Shown here in pieces: positions 34,455 to 46,068 of a stretch of 64,000 bases of DNA. A program made the translations under genes and the position numbers. This DNA is from Rhizomys pruinosus (lineage: Eukaryota > Chordata > Mammalia > Rodentia > Spalacidae). The stretch covers positions 1,393,444-1,457,443 of the forward strand of contig VZQC01004719.1 of the NCBI GenBank assembly GCA_009823505.1, written 5' to 3'. The notes beneath the pieces are model-generated. The model was not told the origin of the DNA and ran no database searches. It saw nothing but the letters and a program-made list of their open reading frames with translations. Each line of letters starts with the position of its first letter. Within the stretch, counting starts at the first letter, position 1.

Positions 34455-34790
34455 GTTGGGTGCCTTTGTGTCTTTGTGCGGGCAGGCTCCTGAAACACAG
34501 GAGCCCAGAAGGTGCTCCAGACAGGTAGATTTCACGGTAGATTGACCCCTGGGGTGTTGGAAAAGGATACCAACTCTAAACCCTTGTAGGGGGTGGCTGT
34601 CTGGGTGGAGCCGCCCTTCACCTTTGCAGCAGGTGCCGGGTTCCATACCTTTGTGTCTTTGTGCGGGTGGGCTCCTGGAGCACAGGAACCCAGAAGTCAC
34701 TCCTCCAGTCAGGCACCGGGGCACAGGCTAAGTCAGGCTTACCCCCTACCACCCACAACTGGAATTGATGAGAGAGTATCCAAGTGGACA
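34455..34790 (+). promoter_or_regulatory. LINE-1 5' UTR with tandem promoter monomers
   Basis: 'cctttgtgtctttgtgcggg' begins at 34463 and again at 34648, a period of 185 bp, each followed by 'caggctcctg..cacagga' or its close variant and 'cccagaag'. Tandem 5' monomers are the promoter architecture of murine L1. Here there is one whole and one partial unit. The section is GC-richer than its flanks. Promoter activity is inferred. Confidence 0.75.
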
Positions 34791-35034
34791 TTTCTGGAGA
34801 ACCTCCAGAACAGGAAGGGAAGAGTGACTTAGATTCCAATATCCAATATATAAACAAAATTGAAAGCCTGAAACCTAGACATGTCAAAACTCCACAAACA
34901 AGGAGGAGGAAAGAAAGAAAAACAAAACATCAGAAGGAGGCAAGCAAAACCAGCCGCTAACATAGTGAAAATACATTTGTGATTTGAATCACCGAAGGGA
35001 AACCCACATGCCAGGGACATAGCAAAGGGACAAC

Positions 35035-36225
35035 ATGGGAAAGGTGCAGGGTAATCCCACACCAGGCTCTACCAAACCTGTAGGAGATGGCTATAATGGG
35101 ATCCCTCTGGAGGTGACCCAAGAAGCAGATCTTAGAGGAATAATTGCAGACCTATGCAGAGAAATTAAAGAAAATAAAGAATAATTCAGAGAACTAAAGA
35201 GAGAGGATGAAAAACTCAAAAAAGAGCTAGAGGAATACAACGACAAACTTCAGAAAGAACTAAAGGAAGAGATTGACAAACTCAAGAAAGAACTAGAGGG
35301 AGAAAAAAAATCCAAAAGGAAGTAAAAACACCGAAAAAGGAAGCCAACCAAAGAAGTAAGGAGCACCAAGAAGAGATTGAGAAGCTCAAAAAGAAAATGG
35401 AAATACTAAAGAAAACACAGTATGAAATGAAAAAGGAAACAGAACACTCATCTAATCAAGAAGAAAGTAAAGTAAAAAGCCTCAGAAGTAGAATGGAGGA
35501 AGGAGAACAAAGAATATCAGATTTGGAAGATAACACAGTGCAACTAGAAAGCTCAAATAAAGAATATGAACATTTTAAAAATACACAAAGTGGAACAACC
35601 AGGAAATATGGGACACTATGAAAAGATCAAACCTTTGTATCATAGGAATAGAGGAAGGAGAAGAATCTCAAGAGAATAGTATTGATCAGATCTTCAACAG
35701 AATAATAGATCAAAATTTCCCCAAACTAAAAATAGACAAACCCATACAAATACAAGAAGCACATAGGACTCCAAATAGACAAGATCAGAAAAGAAATTCC
35801 CCACGCCATATCATAGTTAAAATGCTAGATGCCCAAAACAAAGACAAAATTCTGAAGGCTACAAAAGAAAACAAGTCACTTAAAAAGGGAAAGCCATCAG
35901 AATTACAACTGACTTCTTGGCGCAAACCATGAAAGCAAGAAGAACATGGAGCAAAGCATCCCCAATGTTAAAGGACTATGGATGGCAACCCAGAATACTT
36001 TACCCAGCAAAAATGTTGATTATGGTTGAAGGAGAGAGAAAAATCTTCCATGACATAAACAAGATGATAGAATGCATGTCCAGAAAACCAATTCTTCATA
36101 AAGTATTTGAAGCAATTCAAAGGGCAGAAGAGAGGAGCAACAATCCTCTAGCACCCAAGCACCTAGGAAAAGAAACTAACATAACTGTAGGAGTAGGATC
36201 AGAGACTAAAAGTCCAAATGGATAA
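35035..36225 (+). pseudogene. LINE-1 ORF1 pseudogene
   Basis: ORF1 encodes the trimeric RNA-binding protein of the L1 particle. The likely start is the ATG at 35035 (MGKVQGNPTPG). A TAA at 35182 ends the frame after 49 codons; at least two frameshifts follow, since the remaining homologous pieces lie in three frames (35397-35621, 35618-35932, 35917-36225). In order: a charged coiled coil (about 35160-35580), an RRM-like part starting near KRSNLCIIGIEEGEE (35621 on) and a C-terminal domain with EAHRTPNRQ and ILYPAKMLI. The coiled coil contains three 33-bp repeat units. The stop at 36223 overlaps the ORF2 start by 8 bases. Confidence 0.88.
35212..35310 (+). repeat. 33-bp (11-residue) repeat in ORF1 coiled coil
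   Basis: AAACTC or AAACTT followed by an A/G-rich 'aagaa.gaact' block recurs at 35212, 35245 and 35278. Each unit would encode about K-L-x-K-E-L-x-E-E. Confidence 0.8.
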
Positions 36226-38571
36226 TAAGGTGAAAGGAAAAAACATCCATCTTTCAATTATAACCTTAAATATTAATGGGCTAAACTACCCAATCAAAAG
36301 GCATAGACTTGGAGAATGGATTAGGAAAAAATCCCATCTATATGCTGTCTACAAGAAACCCATCTCAATTTCAAGGACAAGTACCAACTTAAAGTGAAGG
36401 TATGGAAGAAAATATTCCAAGAAAATGGTATCGAAAAGAAAGCAGGTTTTGCTATTCTAATATCAGACAAAATAGACTTCAAAGCAAAAGAAATCAAAAG
36501 AGACAAAGAGGGCCATTACATCTTTATTAAAGGAAGAATTGAGGATGAAGATCTTACAATCATGAATATATATGCACATAAAGCTGGTGCACTAAACTTT
36601 AGAAAGACAATTCTTCATGATCTCAAAGCAAAGATTAATGCCAGCACACAATAGTAGGGGGCTTCAATACCCCCCCAAGTCCTTTAGACAGATCAACAGG
36701 ACAAAGGAAAAACAGACAGACATTTGAACTAAATGATACAATACTCCAAATGGACCTCACAGACATGTATCGAATATTTCACCCAAACACCAGAGAATAC
36801 ACTTTATACTAAGCACCTCACAGAACATTCTCCAAAATAGACCATATACTGGGACACAGGAAAAAAACTCAACAAATACAAAAATATTGAAATAATCTCA
36901 TGCATTCTTTCAGACCACAGTGCAGTAAAACTCAACATCAACATCAGGATAAACCCTACGACCTACAAGAACACATGGAGACTAAACAACACTCTTCTGA
37001 ATAATGAATGGGTCAAGGAATAAATAAAGAAATAAAAACATTCCTGGAACTGAATGACAATGATAATACAACACAGAAAAATCTATGAGACACTTTAAAA
37101 GCAGTCCTAAGAGGGAAGTTTATAGCTCTAAGTGCATACATTAAGAAACAGAAAGATTACATGTGAATGATCTAACACTGCAGCTAAAAATACTTGAGAG
37201 ACAACAGCAAATGAACCCTAAATGCAGCAGAGAAGAAGAAATAACAAAAATAAGAGCAGAGATCAATGAAACAGAAATAAAGAAAACCATACAAAAAAAA
37301 TCAGTGAATCCAAAAATTGGTTCTTTGAGAGAATAAACAAGATAGACAGACCTCTATCCCAGTTAACCAAAATAAAGAAGGAACAACTCCAAATCAATAG
37401 AATCTGTGATGAAAGGGAAGTATCACAACAGAAAATGAAAAAATCCAGACAATCGTATGGGAATATTTTAAAAACCTATGTTACACTAAGTTTGAAAACC
37501 TAGAAGAAATGGATGAATATCTGAAATCTGGGGAATCACCAAAGTTCAACCAAGAAGAGATCGACAGCTTAAATAGACCAGTAATACATGAAGAAATTGA
37601 AGATGTAATAAGTAGACTCCCAACCAAAAAATGCCCAGGCCCAGATGGTTTCATGGCAGAATTCTATAAAATATTTCAAAAACACTTAACAACCATTCCT
37701 ACTCAAGTTGTTTAGAAGGATAAAAATGGAGGGAATTCTCCCAGATTCCTTCTATGAAGCCAGCATCACTCTATTACCAAAACCAGGTAAAGATACAACC
37801 AAAAGGGAGAACTATAGACCCAACTCCCTAATGAACACAGATGCCAAACTTCTAAACAGGAGACTGGAAAATCGCATACAGACCCACATCAAGAAGATCA
37901 TCCACCATGACCAAGTTGGATTCATACCAGAGATGCAGAGATGGTTCAACATATGAAAATCAATAAATATCATCAAGCCTATAAATGGACTGAAAGACAA
38001 AAACCACATCATCATCTCAATTGACGTGGAGAAAGCCTTTGAAAAAAATCCAGCATCGCTTCATGTTTAAAGTCTTAGAGGGAATTGGACTGGAGGGATC
38101 ATTCCTCAATATAATCAAAGCTATATACAGGACACCCACAGCCAATATAATCCTAAAAGGGGAAATGACAGATGCATTCTCCTTAAAGGTAGGAACTCAG
38201 CAAGGCTGCCACCTGTCACAACTCCTTTTCAATATAGTGCTTGAAACCCTTGCTAGGGCAATAAGACAAGAAAAGGAAATTAAAGGGGTTCTAATTGGAA
38301 AAGAGGAAGTCAAGCTATCCCTTTTTTGTCTACTTTACTTTCAGTAAAGTGGCAGAATACAAAATAAATCTAGAAAAATCAGTAGCCTTTTTTTACACCA
38401 ACAACAAGAAACTGAAGAAGGACTACAAGGAGAACTTTCCACTCACACTAGCGTCAAAAACAATAAAATACCTAGGAACAAACCTACGCAAAGACACTAA
38501 GGATCTCTACAACAAAAATTTTAAACTCCAGAAGAAGGAAATTGAGGAAGACATCAAAAGATGGGCAAACC
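36218..38571 (+). pseudogene. LINE-1 ORF2 pseudogene, endonuclease and RT part
   Basis: ORF2 encodes the endonuclease/reverse transcriptase that nicks the target and copies the RNA. The start ATG at 36218 gives MDNKVKGKNIHLSIITLNIN, the usual N-terminus with the catalytic N. The endonuclease ends with the SDHSAV motif at 36910-36927. The RT part shows PGPDGFMAEFYK (from 37638), LLPKPGKD, then EKAFEK and GTQQGCHLS. Stops and frameshifts are frequent (for example a stop at 36652 after 'ccagcacacaa'). At about 38325-38340 the block with the F-A-D-D active site is gone: some 74 bp present at 49858-49931 are replaced by about 10 bp. Codon use is A-rich as normal for L1. Confidence 0.92.
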
Positions 38572-38803
38572 GGGCTGGAGAGATGGCCTAGCGGTTAAGA
38601 GTGCCGACCGCTCTTACAGAGGACCCGGGTTCGATCCCCAGCACCCACATGGCGGCTGAGAACCGTCTGTGACTCCGGTTCCAGGAGAACTCCAGTTCCA
38701 GGGGAATCCGAGACCGTTTTCTGACCTCCGCGGCATTGCACGACATGGGTGCGCAGACCTGCATGCAGACAATACATTCATACACATAAAAATAAATAAA
38801 AAA
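38572..38803 (+). mobile_element. B2 SINE, long form, inside ORF2
   Basis: Complete B2 with B box GGTTCGATCCC near 38629 and an AATAAATAAA tail. It does not have a simple target-site duplication. Instead, L1 segments 38517-38564 and 38804-38852 on its two sides cover the same part of ORF2 but differ at about 8 of 42 compared bases. Confidence 0.95.
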
Positions 38804-40234
38804 AATTTTAAACCCTTAAAGAAAGAAATTGAAGAAGACCTCAGAAGATGGAAAAACCTCCCATGCTCATGGATTGGGAAAATTAACATTGTAAAAATGT
38901 CCATTTTACCAAAACTCTTGTATAGATTTAATGCAATCCCAATCAAAATCCCCAAGAGTTTCTTCACAGGCTTGGAAACAAAAGTTCTTAAATTCATTTG
39001 GAGAAACAAAAGACCCCGAATAGCCAAATCAATCCTGAGTGAAAAGAGCTACACAGGAGGGATCTCTATACCAGACTTTAAACTATACTACAGGGCTATA
39101 GTCATAAAAACAGCCTGGTACTGGCACAAAAACAGACCTGTTGACCAATGGAACAAAACCGAAGATCCAAATCTGAGCACATACAATTTCAGCCATCTCA
39201 TATTTGACAAGGGGGCCAAGAAACCACAATGGAGAAAAGACAGCATCTTCAGCAAGTGGTGTTGGCAAAACTGGATCACCACTTGTAGAAGAATGAAATT
39301 AAACCCCTACCTCTCACCCTGTACAAAAGTCAATTCCAGATGGATCAAAGACTTCAACGTGAAGCCCAAAACTCTGGAGGTGATAGAAGAAAAAGTTGGC
39401 AGCAGACTACAAGACATAGGCGTAGGAAAAGACTTCCTAATTCAGACAGCAACTGGGCAAGAATTAAGGTCAACAATTGGCAAATGGGACCTCATTAAAC
39501 TCAAAAGCTTCTGTACATCAAAAGAAACAATCAAGGAAGTGAAGAGAAAACCCACAGAGTGGGAGGTAACCTTCACTGCAGATACATCTGACAAAGCATA
39601 AATTTCCAGAGTATACAAGCTACTCAAAAAACAAAGAAGAAAGAAAACAAATGAATCACTCAAAAGATGGAGTAAAGAACTGAACAGAGACTTCACAGAG
39701 GAGGAATTAGAGATGGCTGAGAAACATCTTAAAAACTGTTCAATGTCACTAATAATTAGGGAAATGCAAATTAAGACCACTCTAAGATATAATCTCACTC
39801 CGATAAGACTGGCCAGGATCAAGAAATCAAACAATATCAAGTGCTGGAGAGGTTGTGGGGAAAGGGGAACACTCATCCATTGCTGGTGGGAATGTGAACC
39901 TGTACAGCCACTATGGAAAGGAGTGTGGAGAACCCTTGAAAGACTCAAAATGAGCTTGACATTTAACCCAGCCATACCACTCCTAGGTATATATCCACAA
40001 GACTCGTCTTACTGCAGAAATATATGCACAGCTATATTTATTGCAGCTCTGTTCACAATAGCAAAAAGCTGGATCCAACCCAAATGCCACTCAACTGACG
40101 AGTGGATAGAGAAAACGTGGTATATGTACACAATGGAGTTCTATGCAGCAGTAAAGAAAGACAACATCACGATCTTTTCAGGTAAATGGATGGAGCTAGA
40201 AGATACTACATTAAGTGAAGTAACACAGTCCTAG
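38804..40234 (+). pseudogene. LINE-1 ORF2 C-terminal part, nearly intact
   Basis: From 38804 the frame is open to 39599 and covers the region after the RT, including [13 protein letters not shown] and [15 protein letters not shown]. One missing T in GCATAAATTT (other copies have GCATTAA) at about 39597 shifts the frame; it then continues 39713-40234. The C-terminal Cys/His motif C-x3-C-x7-H-x4-C is intact near 39842-39897 (CWRGCGERGTLIHCWWEC). It ends VTQS at 40232. Far less damaged than the part upstream of the B2. An open frame of 310 codons (38669-39601) starts inside the B2 and fuses to this part. Confidence 0.9.
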
Positions 40235-40430
40235 AAAAACAAATGATGAATTTTATCCCTCATCTGTAGCTGCTAGTGCCAATAACCCAGTTGTAAATAT
40301 TTCTTGTGGAGAGGGATGCATATTATAATCACAACAACAGAAAGACTGCATCAGAAAATTGACTGAAATGGTGAATCAGGAGGGGTGGGAGGGGCGGGAG
40401 AAGGACACGGGTCTATATTCGATTAATGTA

Positions 40431-41930
40431 TATTTAATTCATGTGAGTTCAACAAGTATCCAGTTTTGCCCAGACTCTGTCTACGGGTTTCATGGTGTTT
40501 TAGGACTTAGTAAAAGTAAATACATGTATATTAAACAACATTGGTTTAAAGGTTTTGATAAAAATGGTAAGGCATCTGAGTTAATTGGAAATATAAATTG
40601 TTGCTGTCCACATTTGTTTTACTTAAAATCTGTATAACAATAGGTTTGGGATTGGCACATACAAATGTTCTCTATAATTTTTTCTGTTGTACAGTATCAT
40701 CTTGTAGCATTCTCTTTTACCTGTAGGACTTTTTAACTTAAGGAATTAAGTTTGCTTAGCAAGTTAACAACATACAGTCACCCAAAACAGCTTGGGTGAA
40801 TTTGATAAAATTTGCACCTTCATTCCTGCCTATAGATATGTGTAGTACAACTGACTTTTTGAGACTCATGGATTAAAAATTAAAAACCTATAATAAATAG
40901 GGGGGATACAGATATATATGAAACCTTTTTGACAAAAACTTTACAATTTAAATCTTCAAACTAATCACAGGAAAAGATTTATATGTTCCCACAGGTCAAA
41001 ATGTTACCAACTTAACAGCTGAGAAAGAAAAGATACAGCTTTGCATTGTGTAGGAGGTACCAGGAAGTGCCAGCTAAAATTTTGGCCCATATGAACATTG
41101 AAAGGAAGAAAAGCCTCAGACTGCTACCGGCATCAAACCCTTCTGTGGGTCCTACTTGTAATAACTGTTTATAATGAGTGCTAATGAAACTTACCTTCTA
41201 GATGCCACACAGTTTCAATACTAGAGACTTTCTTACCTCCCCTTCATAGAACAAGGAGGAATATGATGATGATTAGGTAATTCTCGAACTGTAAATTGGA
41301 GCCAACTGTTACAGAGGTAATCTCTTATAATTGACTAATAGACATAGGAACTGTGAAAAGGATTTTTCTCTATTCAGAACCAAATATAATATTAAAGTCT
41401 CCTTAAGCTGTGCATTTAAGCAAAATATATTAATACAGGAGAGCTCTGATATCAGCAATGGATTATTTTACCAAGGAGATATTGGCCAGAGGATCCAAGC
41501 CCCCACGAAATGTAAAGGCTTCTTGCCTGTAACCTGGGATACCTGCAACAAGAGAGGCGATAAGGGCCTGCTGTCAAAGACCTGGTGTATGCATGGAAAA
41601 GACATATTGAAAGCACACTTGCAAGAGTACAGTTGGTCTCTGGAATACCAGAGAGTGTTACCAAAGGCCACTAAAACAATAAAGCAAATATAGGTCTCCT
41701 TCAGTCAAGCAAGACTCCTCTGTTAACACCAGCTACACATCACTTGCCTGGAAATACTCTGCAGCAGGGCAGCCATATATCTGTATATCCCAAATCTAAT
41801 TGGCTATTAGCTCTCTCCTTGCAGGAATAACCTACGGCTGATGCCACAAGCTTACATCCTCTAGTGGTTAGGAGATGTTATAAGTCACAGTAAGACCCTG
41901 TAATATTTTACAGAAAAAAATACATAATTC
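40431..41930. other. Unassigned sequence, possibly old repeat
   Basis: No clear homology seen. 41330-41693 has an open frame of 120 codons with no recognisable domain. The right end merges into the Lx-like L1 3' UTR below. Confidence 0.35.
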
Positions 41931-42445
41931 ATGGATTAACATACCATCCAATTATCTGTGTCTATACCAAAGTAAACTGCCATAAAAATTAGTACTCTTT
42001 AAATACCTATATATCTAATTGCTTGTGCTTCTTTAGTAGGATTGAAAGGTTATTCCTGGACAAACTGTCAGCCCATGAAAGGAAACAGCCAGAATTGACC
42101 AGAATCCAAATCGACAGCTCCAGAGAAAGTAGACTGTTTTGCTTCTTGTCCATTTGTGCCCCATTTCTAAGCCTAGGGAACAATCTGCAGAAGAGTGTGC
42201 ATGGTAGAATGTAAGAGCTTCGATTGGGGTGAATGGTGAAACTACAGCAATATATACTGGACACTTATTTGATCAACTTGATTGTACATACAACCCCCCC
42301 CACTGGATGGTGGGACCCTTGGTCTGTGTGGGGGTTTGGGCACAACTGCTTGTAAATTGGTTTTACATGAAGAATGCTTATACTCATAATTTATTGCTTA
42401 TTGTTAAAAAATGAAAAAAATAAAAAACAAAGAAGTAATAGAAAA
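41931..42445 (+). mobile_element. Lx-like LINE-1 3' UTR
   Basis: Contains 'tgtgccccatttctaagcc', 'tagaatgtaagagc', 'gaatggtgaaactacagcaa', a poly-C tract, 'ctggatggtgggaccc' and 'gggcacaactgcttgtaaat', shared with the copies at 58.1-59.1 and 60.9-61.1 kb. Ends in an A-rich tail without the G-rich L1 end. Confidence 0.65.
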
Positions 42446-43094
42446 AAAAATACATGTGGGTTACATTATCAGAGGAAGATGTATCAACTTTGCTCCTGAC
42501 TGTGCCCTTGCCAGTTTATACCCAAGCAAGAGAATGAAGCTAGTAAATCCATCTGACATTAACTAATGGAGAATTAAAAACATAAGAAAGACTCTAATGA
42601 CCATTGATAATTTGGCATGTTTTATAGTATAGCATGGATAGCCTAAAGTGACAAGTTGCCAAAAGGATTATGCCATATTCACACCTAATATTACAGGCAT
42701 TGAAGTAAAGAAAATTGATTTCTTGTGATTCATCTGAAATGAAACCACTAGATATTGTGTGTATGGGAGGAGGTTTAGGCTATGAAATGTGACATCTAAA
42801 AGTCTTTATCTTTAAAATAATATGTTATGATATATTGAGGAAATTGGATATGTCACAGGAAATTAGCAATAGTTAATTTACATTAGAATGGAAGACAACA
42901 TTACTCTGTCTCTTTTAAATACTTCTACCATGTCTGAAGAATAAAAATAAGAATAAAATTTGTACTCATCAGTGTAATTAAGCAAAACAACACCTGCATA
43001 GAATATGTTACATGGTCATACATGTGTATAATGTAATTTATTCAGCCACATTTCTACTCGTAACACTTCTACCCACTTACAGCATAGTGTCCTC
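42446..43094. other. AT-rich unique sequence
   Basis: No recognised feature. Confidence 0.45.
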
Positions 43095-43200
43095 TCTATA
43101 TATTTTTTTAATTTTCTTTTCTTTTTATTGATGCTCTGTGTATTTCATACATCATTTTCCAATTCAGTTCAGGCATATATCCCCTTCCCTTCCCCTTTAG
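43095..43200 (-). mobile_element. LINE-1 3' end, short
   Basis: 'tttttattgatgctctgtgt', 'atttcatacatcattttcc' and 'ccccttcccttcccc' are the reverse L1 tail. Confidence 0.8.
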
Positions 43201-43341
43201 TGATTTGGGAGCACTCCTAAAAAAGCAAAAACAACAACAACAAAAAACTCATGTGGAGCTAACATGTACATTACACTGGGATTTTTCTTCTGGCAATCTA
43301 TGTCTTATTAGAGGAGCATTATCTCTTGTTCAGGGTAATTC

Positions 43342-43343
<2 letters not shown>

Positions 43344-43385
<42 letters not shown>
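43344..43385. repeat. (TA)n microsatellite
   Basis: About 20 TA units. Confidence 0.96.
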
Positions 43386-43387
<2 letters not shown>

Positions 43388-43727
43388 TATATCCTATAGA
43401 GTATGATTTCTGTCCTCAATACAGCTTAGTGTAATTCTCCCTTACCATCCATCCATGCCATCTATGTCAACCCTCATCTGTCTCCCCAGTTAAATCTCTA
43501 CTCCTCTGTACTGCCCCTTTGTGTCCACTCTTCATTTGCACATCTGATAGATCGGCTATCACCACTACTCTTAAGAATATCCGCGAACATGCTACTCCAA
43601 GTTATTCTCACTTCCTGAATTCTAGATGTACTCGGAGTTAAGCACCATAAATCTAAATATTTCATTCTATACTGAGTGAGGTATCTCAGAGACTCAGATA
43701 GGAAAAAAAATGTTGTATTTACTTTCT

Positions 43728-43810
43728 TATACACAATGTAATTATATTTATTGATAGAATTATTGAAAGCTTTTGTTAGTATACACAATGTAATTATATT
43801 TATTAATAGA
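43728..43810. repeat. 52-bp-spaced direct repeat
   Basis: TATACACAATGTAATTATAT starts at 43728 and 43780; about 30 bases are shared and the remainder differs. Confidence 0.85.
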
Positions 43811-44235
43811 GATTTCTAGCAAATGTCTATTTGTATGGTGTGATGCATTTCAGGAGGATTTAGAAGTTTAAAGTTAGCTGTCTTTGCAAAGCAAGTTTAA
43901 GGCCAACATATGTTGTTTGGGATCTTGGCAGAAACATCCAACACAACAAAAATAAAGAGGAAGAAATGTATGGTATTCTTTATTTTATTTGTTTACACTC
44001 TATTCTATTTGTTTACTTTCAATGCCTGGAGAATAGGAAGTAGGTATGTGTTGAGGACTGAAGATTTGTGCTTCTTGCAAATCTTATGATGAAATCTTAA
44101 CTTCTAAGTTGGTAGCTATCGGGGGGGGGGGGATTGGAAGATAATTAGGTCATGAGGGTAAAGCCCTGGTTAATGTAATTTGTCCTAGAGTACAGAGTTA
44201 AGAGAGTTCTCCTGAACTTTTCATTTCATAAGAGA

Positions 44236-44236
44236 C

Positions 44237-44288
<52 letters not shown>
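44236..44288. repeat. (GA)n microsatellite
   Basis: More than 20 GA units with minor breaks at the ends. Confidence 0.97.
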
Positions 44289-44289
<1 letters not shown>

Positions 44290-44734
44290 GAGATTACTGA
44301 AAGATGCCATTTACCAACTCTAACAAGGATCTTAATCATAAATAGATTTTCTGGTATCTTAATCTTAGAACTGTTCAATTTTAGGACTGTGAGAAATACA
44401 TGTTTGTTCTTTTACCCTTTGCCACTCCCTGGTTCTTTGTGGCAGCAGCCTAAGCTAAAAATGGCAGAATTGCCAAATGGATCTTAATAGTCTCCAAAGC
44501 CGGTGGTGTTTTGGAAGACTGTTTCTACAACACATTGTTCATTAAAATAAAAGCAGATGGAGCAATAAATTTCTCCTGAATCATAATAAAAGATGTTTTA
44601 TTTAAAAAAATGGCACACTAATCTGTACCTTTTGACATATTTATAGCTGTTCCTTTCTTTTAGCTATGAGTAGCATGATTCTTTGTATTAACCCATCACA
44701 AAATTAAAGATTTAATTTAAACTATGTCTCCATG

Positions 44735-44912
44735 TATTTCATTCAAATGGGTTCTGGTGTTTGTAGCATCCTGAGAACAGGTATTAGATCCCCTAGAACT
44801 GGAGTTACAGACAGTTTTGAGCAATCCAGTTTTGGTGTTAAGAGTCAAATATCTGTCCTCTGTAAGAACAGAAAATATTTAATCACTAAGCCATTTCCTC
44901 TGTCTTACCAGG
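44735..44912 (-). mobile_element. Old B3/B2-type SINE
   Basis: 'agatcccctagaactggagt', 'tctgtcctctgtaagaacag' and 'ctaagccatttcctctgtct' are reverse B2/B3 blocks, strongly diverged. Confidence 0.7.
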
Positions 44913-45192
44913 AGGAATTTAAATATCTTCTTTAAACAGAAAATGTATCTTATTTTTCCAAATCAGCCCTATAAAACACTTTCTGAGTTGCAAATTTATT
45001 TTACATGAACTTTTCACTAAAATTTAAATAGCATCACTTGTTTTATATATTTCCAGTCCATATCAAAACCTTTGTAATTCTCTTAGTCTTCATTAATTAT
45101 TTAAATTTCATTCATTTTTTTCTTGCCATTCCTTGACAGTGTCCCATAAATTCTCATTACAAAATAGTTTAACATTTGTTTGAAAATATCTT

Positions 45193-45412
45193 TTTTATTT
45201 TTTATTTATTTTATTTTATTATGTGTAAGAATGTACTGTCTGCATGCAGGTTTGTGCACCCGTGTGGTGCAATGCCTAGGAGGTCAGAAGAGGGCGTCGG
45301 ATTCCCCTGGAGCTGGAGTTAAAGATGGTTCTCAGCTGCCATCTGGGGATGGAACCTGGGTCCTCTGCAAGAGCAGTCAGAGCTCTTAACCCCTAGGCCA
45401 TCTCTCCAGCCC
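45193..45412 (-). mobile_element. B2 SINE, short form
   Basis: Reverse B2 with a single 'ctggagctggagttaaag' segment instead of the duplicated one. Perfect 12-bp duplication TGAAAATATCTT at 45181-45192 and 45413-45424. Confidence 0.96.
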
Positions 45413-45994
45413 TGAAAATATCTTGTGTGTCTGAATATGCATGCTCTGCTCTGAAATGTTATCTCTGAGATCATCCTTACCTATAGTTTGTCTTTCTTGG
45501 CACTTTATTGTTAATTTGCTAATCTATTATTCTTAAAATGTGATAAATGACACAGGAAAAATCTGAAAGGTTTTTATTGAATATAGTAGTCTGTAATAAA
45601 AGCTATTAGAGAATCAGTGTACATGACTATGTAATTTCTAGGCTTAGGTGGATAGAAAATAAAATCAAAATAAATTGTAGGACACATAAAAAGGTTCACA
45701 GGAGAATTTTTACTTCAGTAGTACAAAATATTTAACTCTAGAATGGACACTGTTTGGGTCAGCTTAAACAAACGTTAACATAATGAGAATGATGATGTGT
45801 TTAACATCATAATTACTATTACAGTTTCACACATGTGCAATGTGTCATAACTAAACAAACTGCATACATGAGCACATAATCACTTGCATAAGTGACCTAG
45901 AATGCATAGTCAGTGAACATTTAAATATAGTAAGTAGTACTATCCTTTTGCTCTGCATTTATTCCTCCAAGAAACTAAGCTGGATCAATGTTAA

Positions 45995-46068
45995 GATGAT
46001 GAGTAGAGACTTCACAAATGAGGAAATAAAAGTGGCTGAGAAACATCCTAAAAATGTTCAACATCATA
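45995..46068 (+). mobile_element. LINE-1 ORF2 scrap
   Basis: 'agagacttcacaaatgagga', 'gtggctgagaaacatcc' and 'tgttcaacatca' are ORF2 text found at 11095-11140 and 51000-51055. It ends in AT-rich DNA rather than running on to a 3' UTR. Confidence 0.8.

Larger units (their letters stand above)
34380..40430 (+). mobile_element. Near full-length LINE-1, inactive
   Basis: The only copy here with 5' UTR, ORF1, ORF2 and 3' UTR. Order: 5' UTR with about one and a half 185-bp monomers (34455 onwards), ORF1 35035-36225, ORF2 36218-40234, then a short 3' UTR with a G-rich tract at 40380-40405. L1 copies itself by target-primed reverse transcription; ORF1 is an RNA-binding protein and ORF2 has endonuclease and reverse transcriptase. 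This copy cannot: ORF1 has a stop and frameshifts, ORF2 has many lesions, the RT active-site box is deleted and a B2 sits in ORF2. The ends are approximate; no target-site duplication or A tail was found. Confidence 0.93.
43386..44730. other. AT-rich unique sequence with simple repeats
   Basis: Holds a partial 52-bp duplication (43728-43810), a poly-G run of 14 (44120-44133) and a GA microsatellite (44236-44288). No gene recognised. Confidence 0.5.

Noticed and set aside
39442..39975. 177-codon minus-strand frame
   Set aside because: Antisense shadow of the L1 ORF2 C-terminal part.
41331..41693. 120-codon open frame
   Set aside because: No recognisable domain, no splice or promoter context, and the region looks like old repeat.
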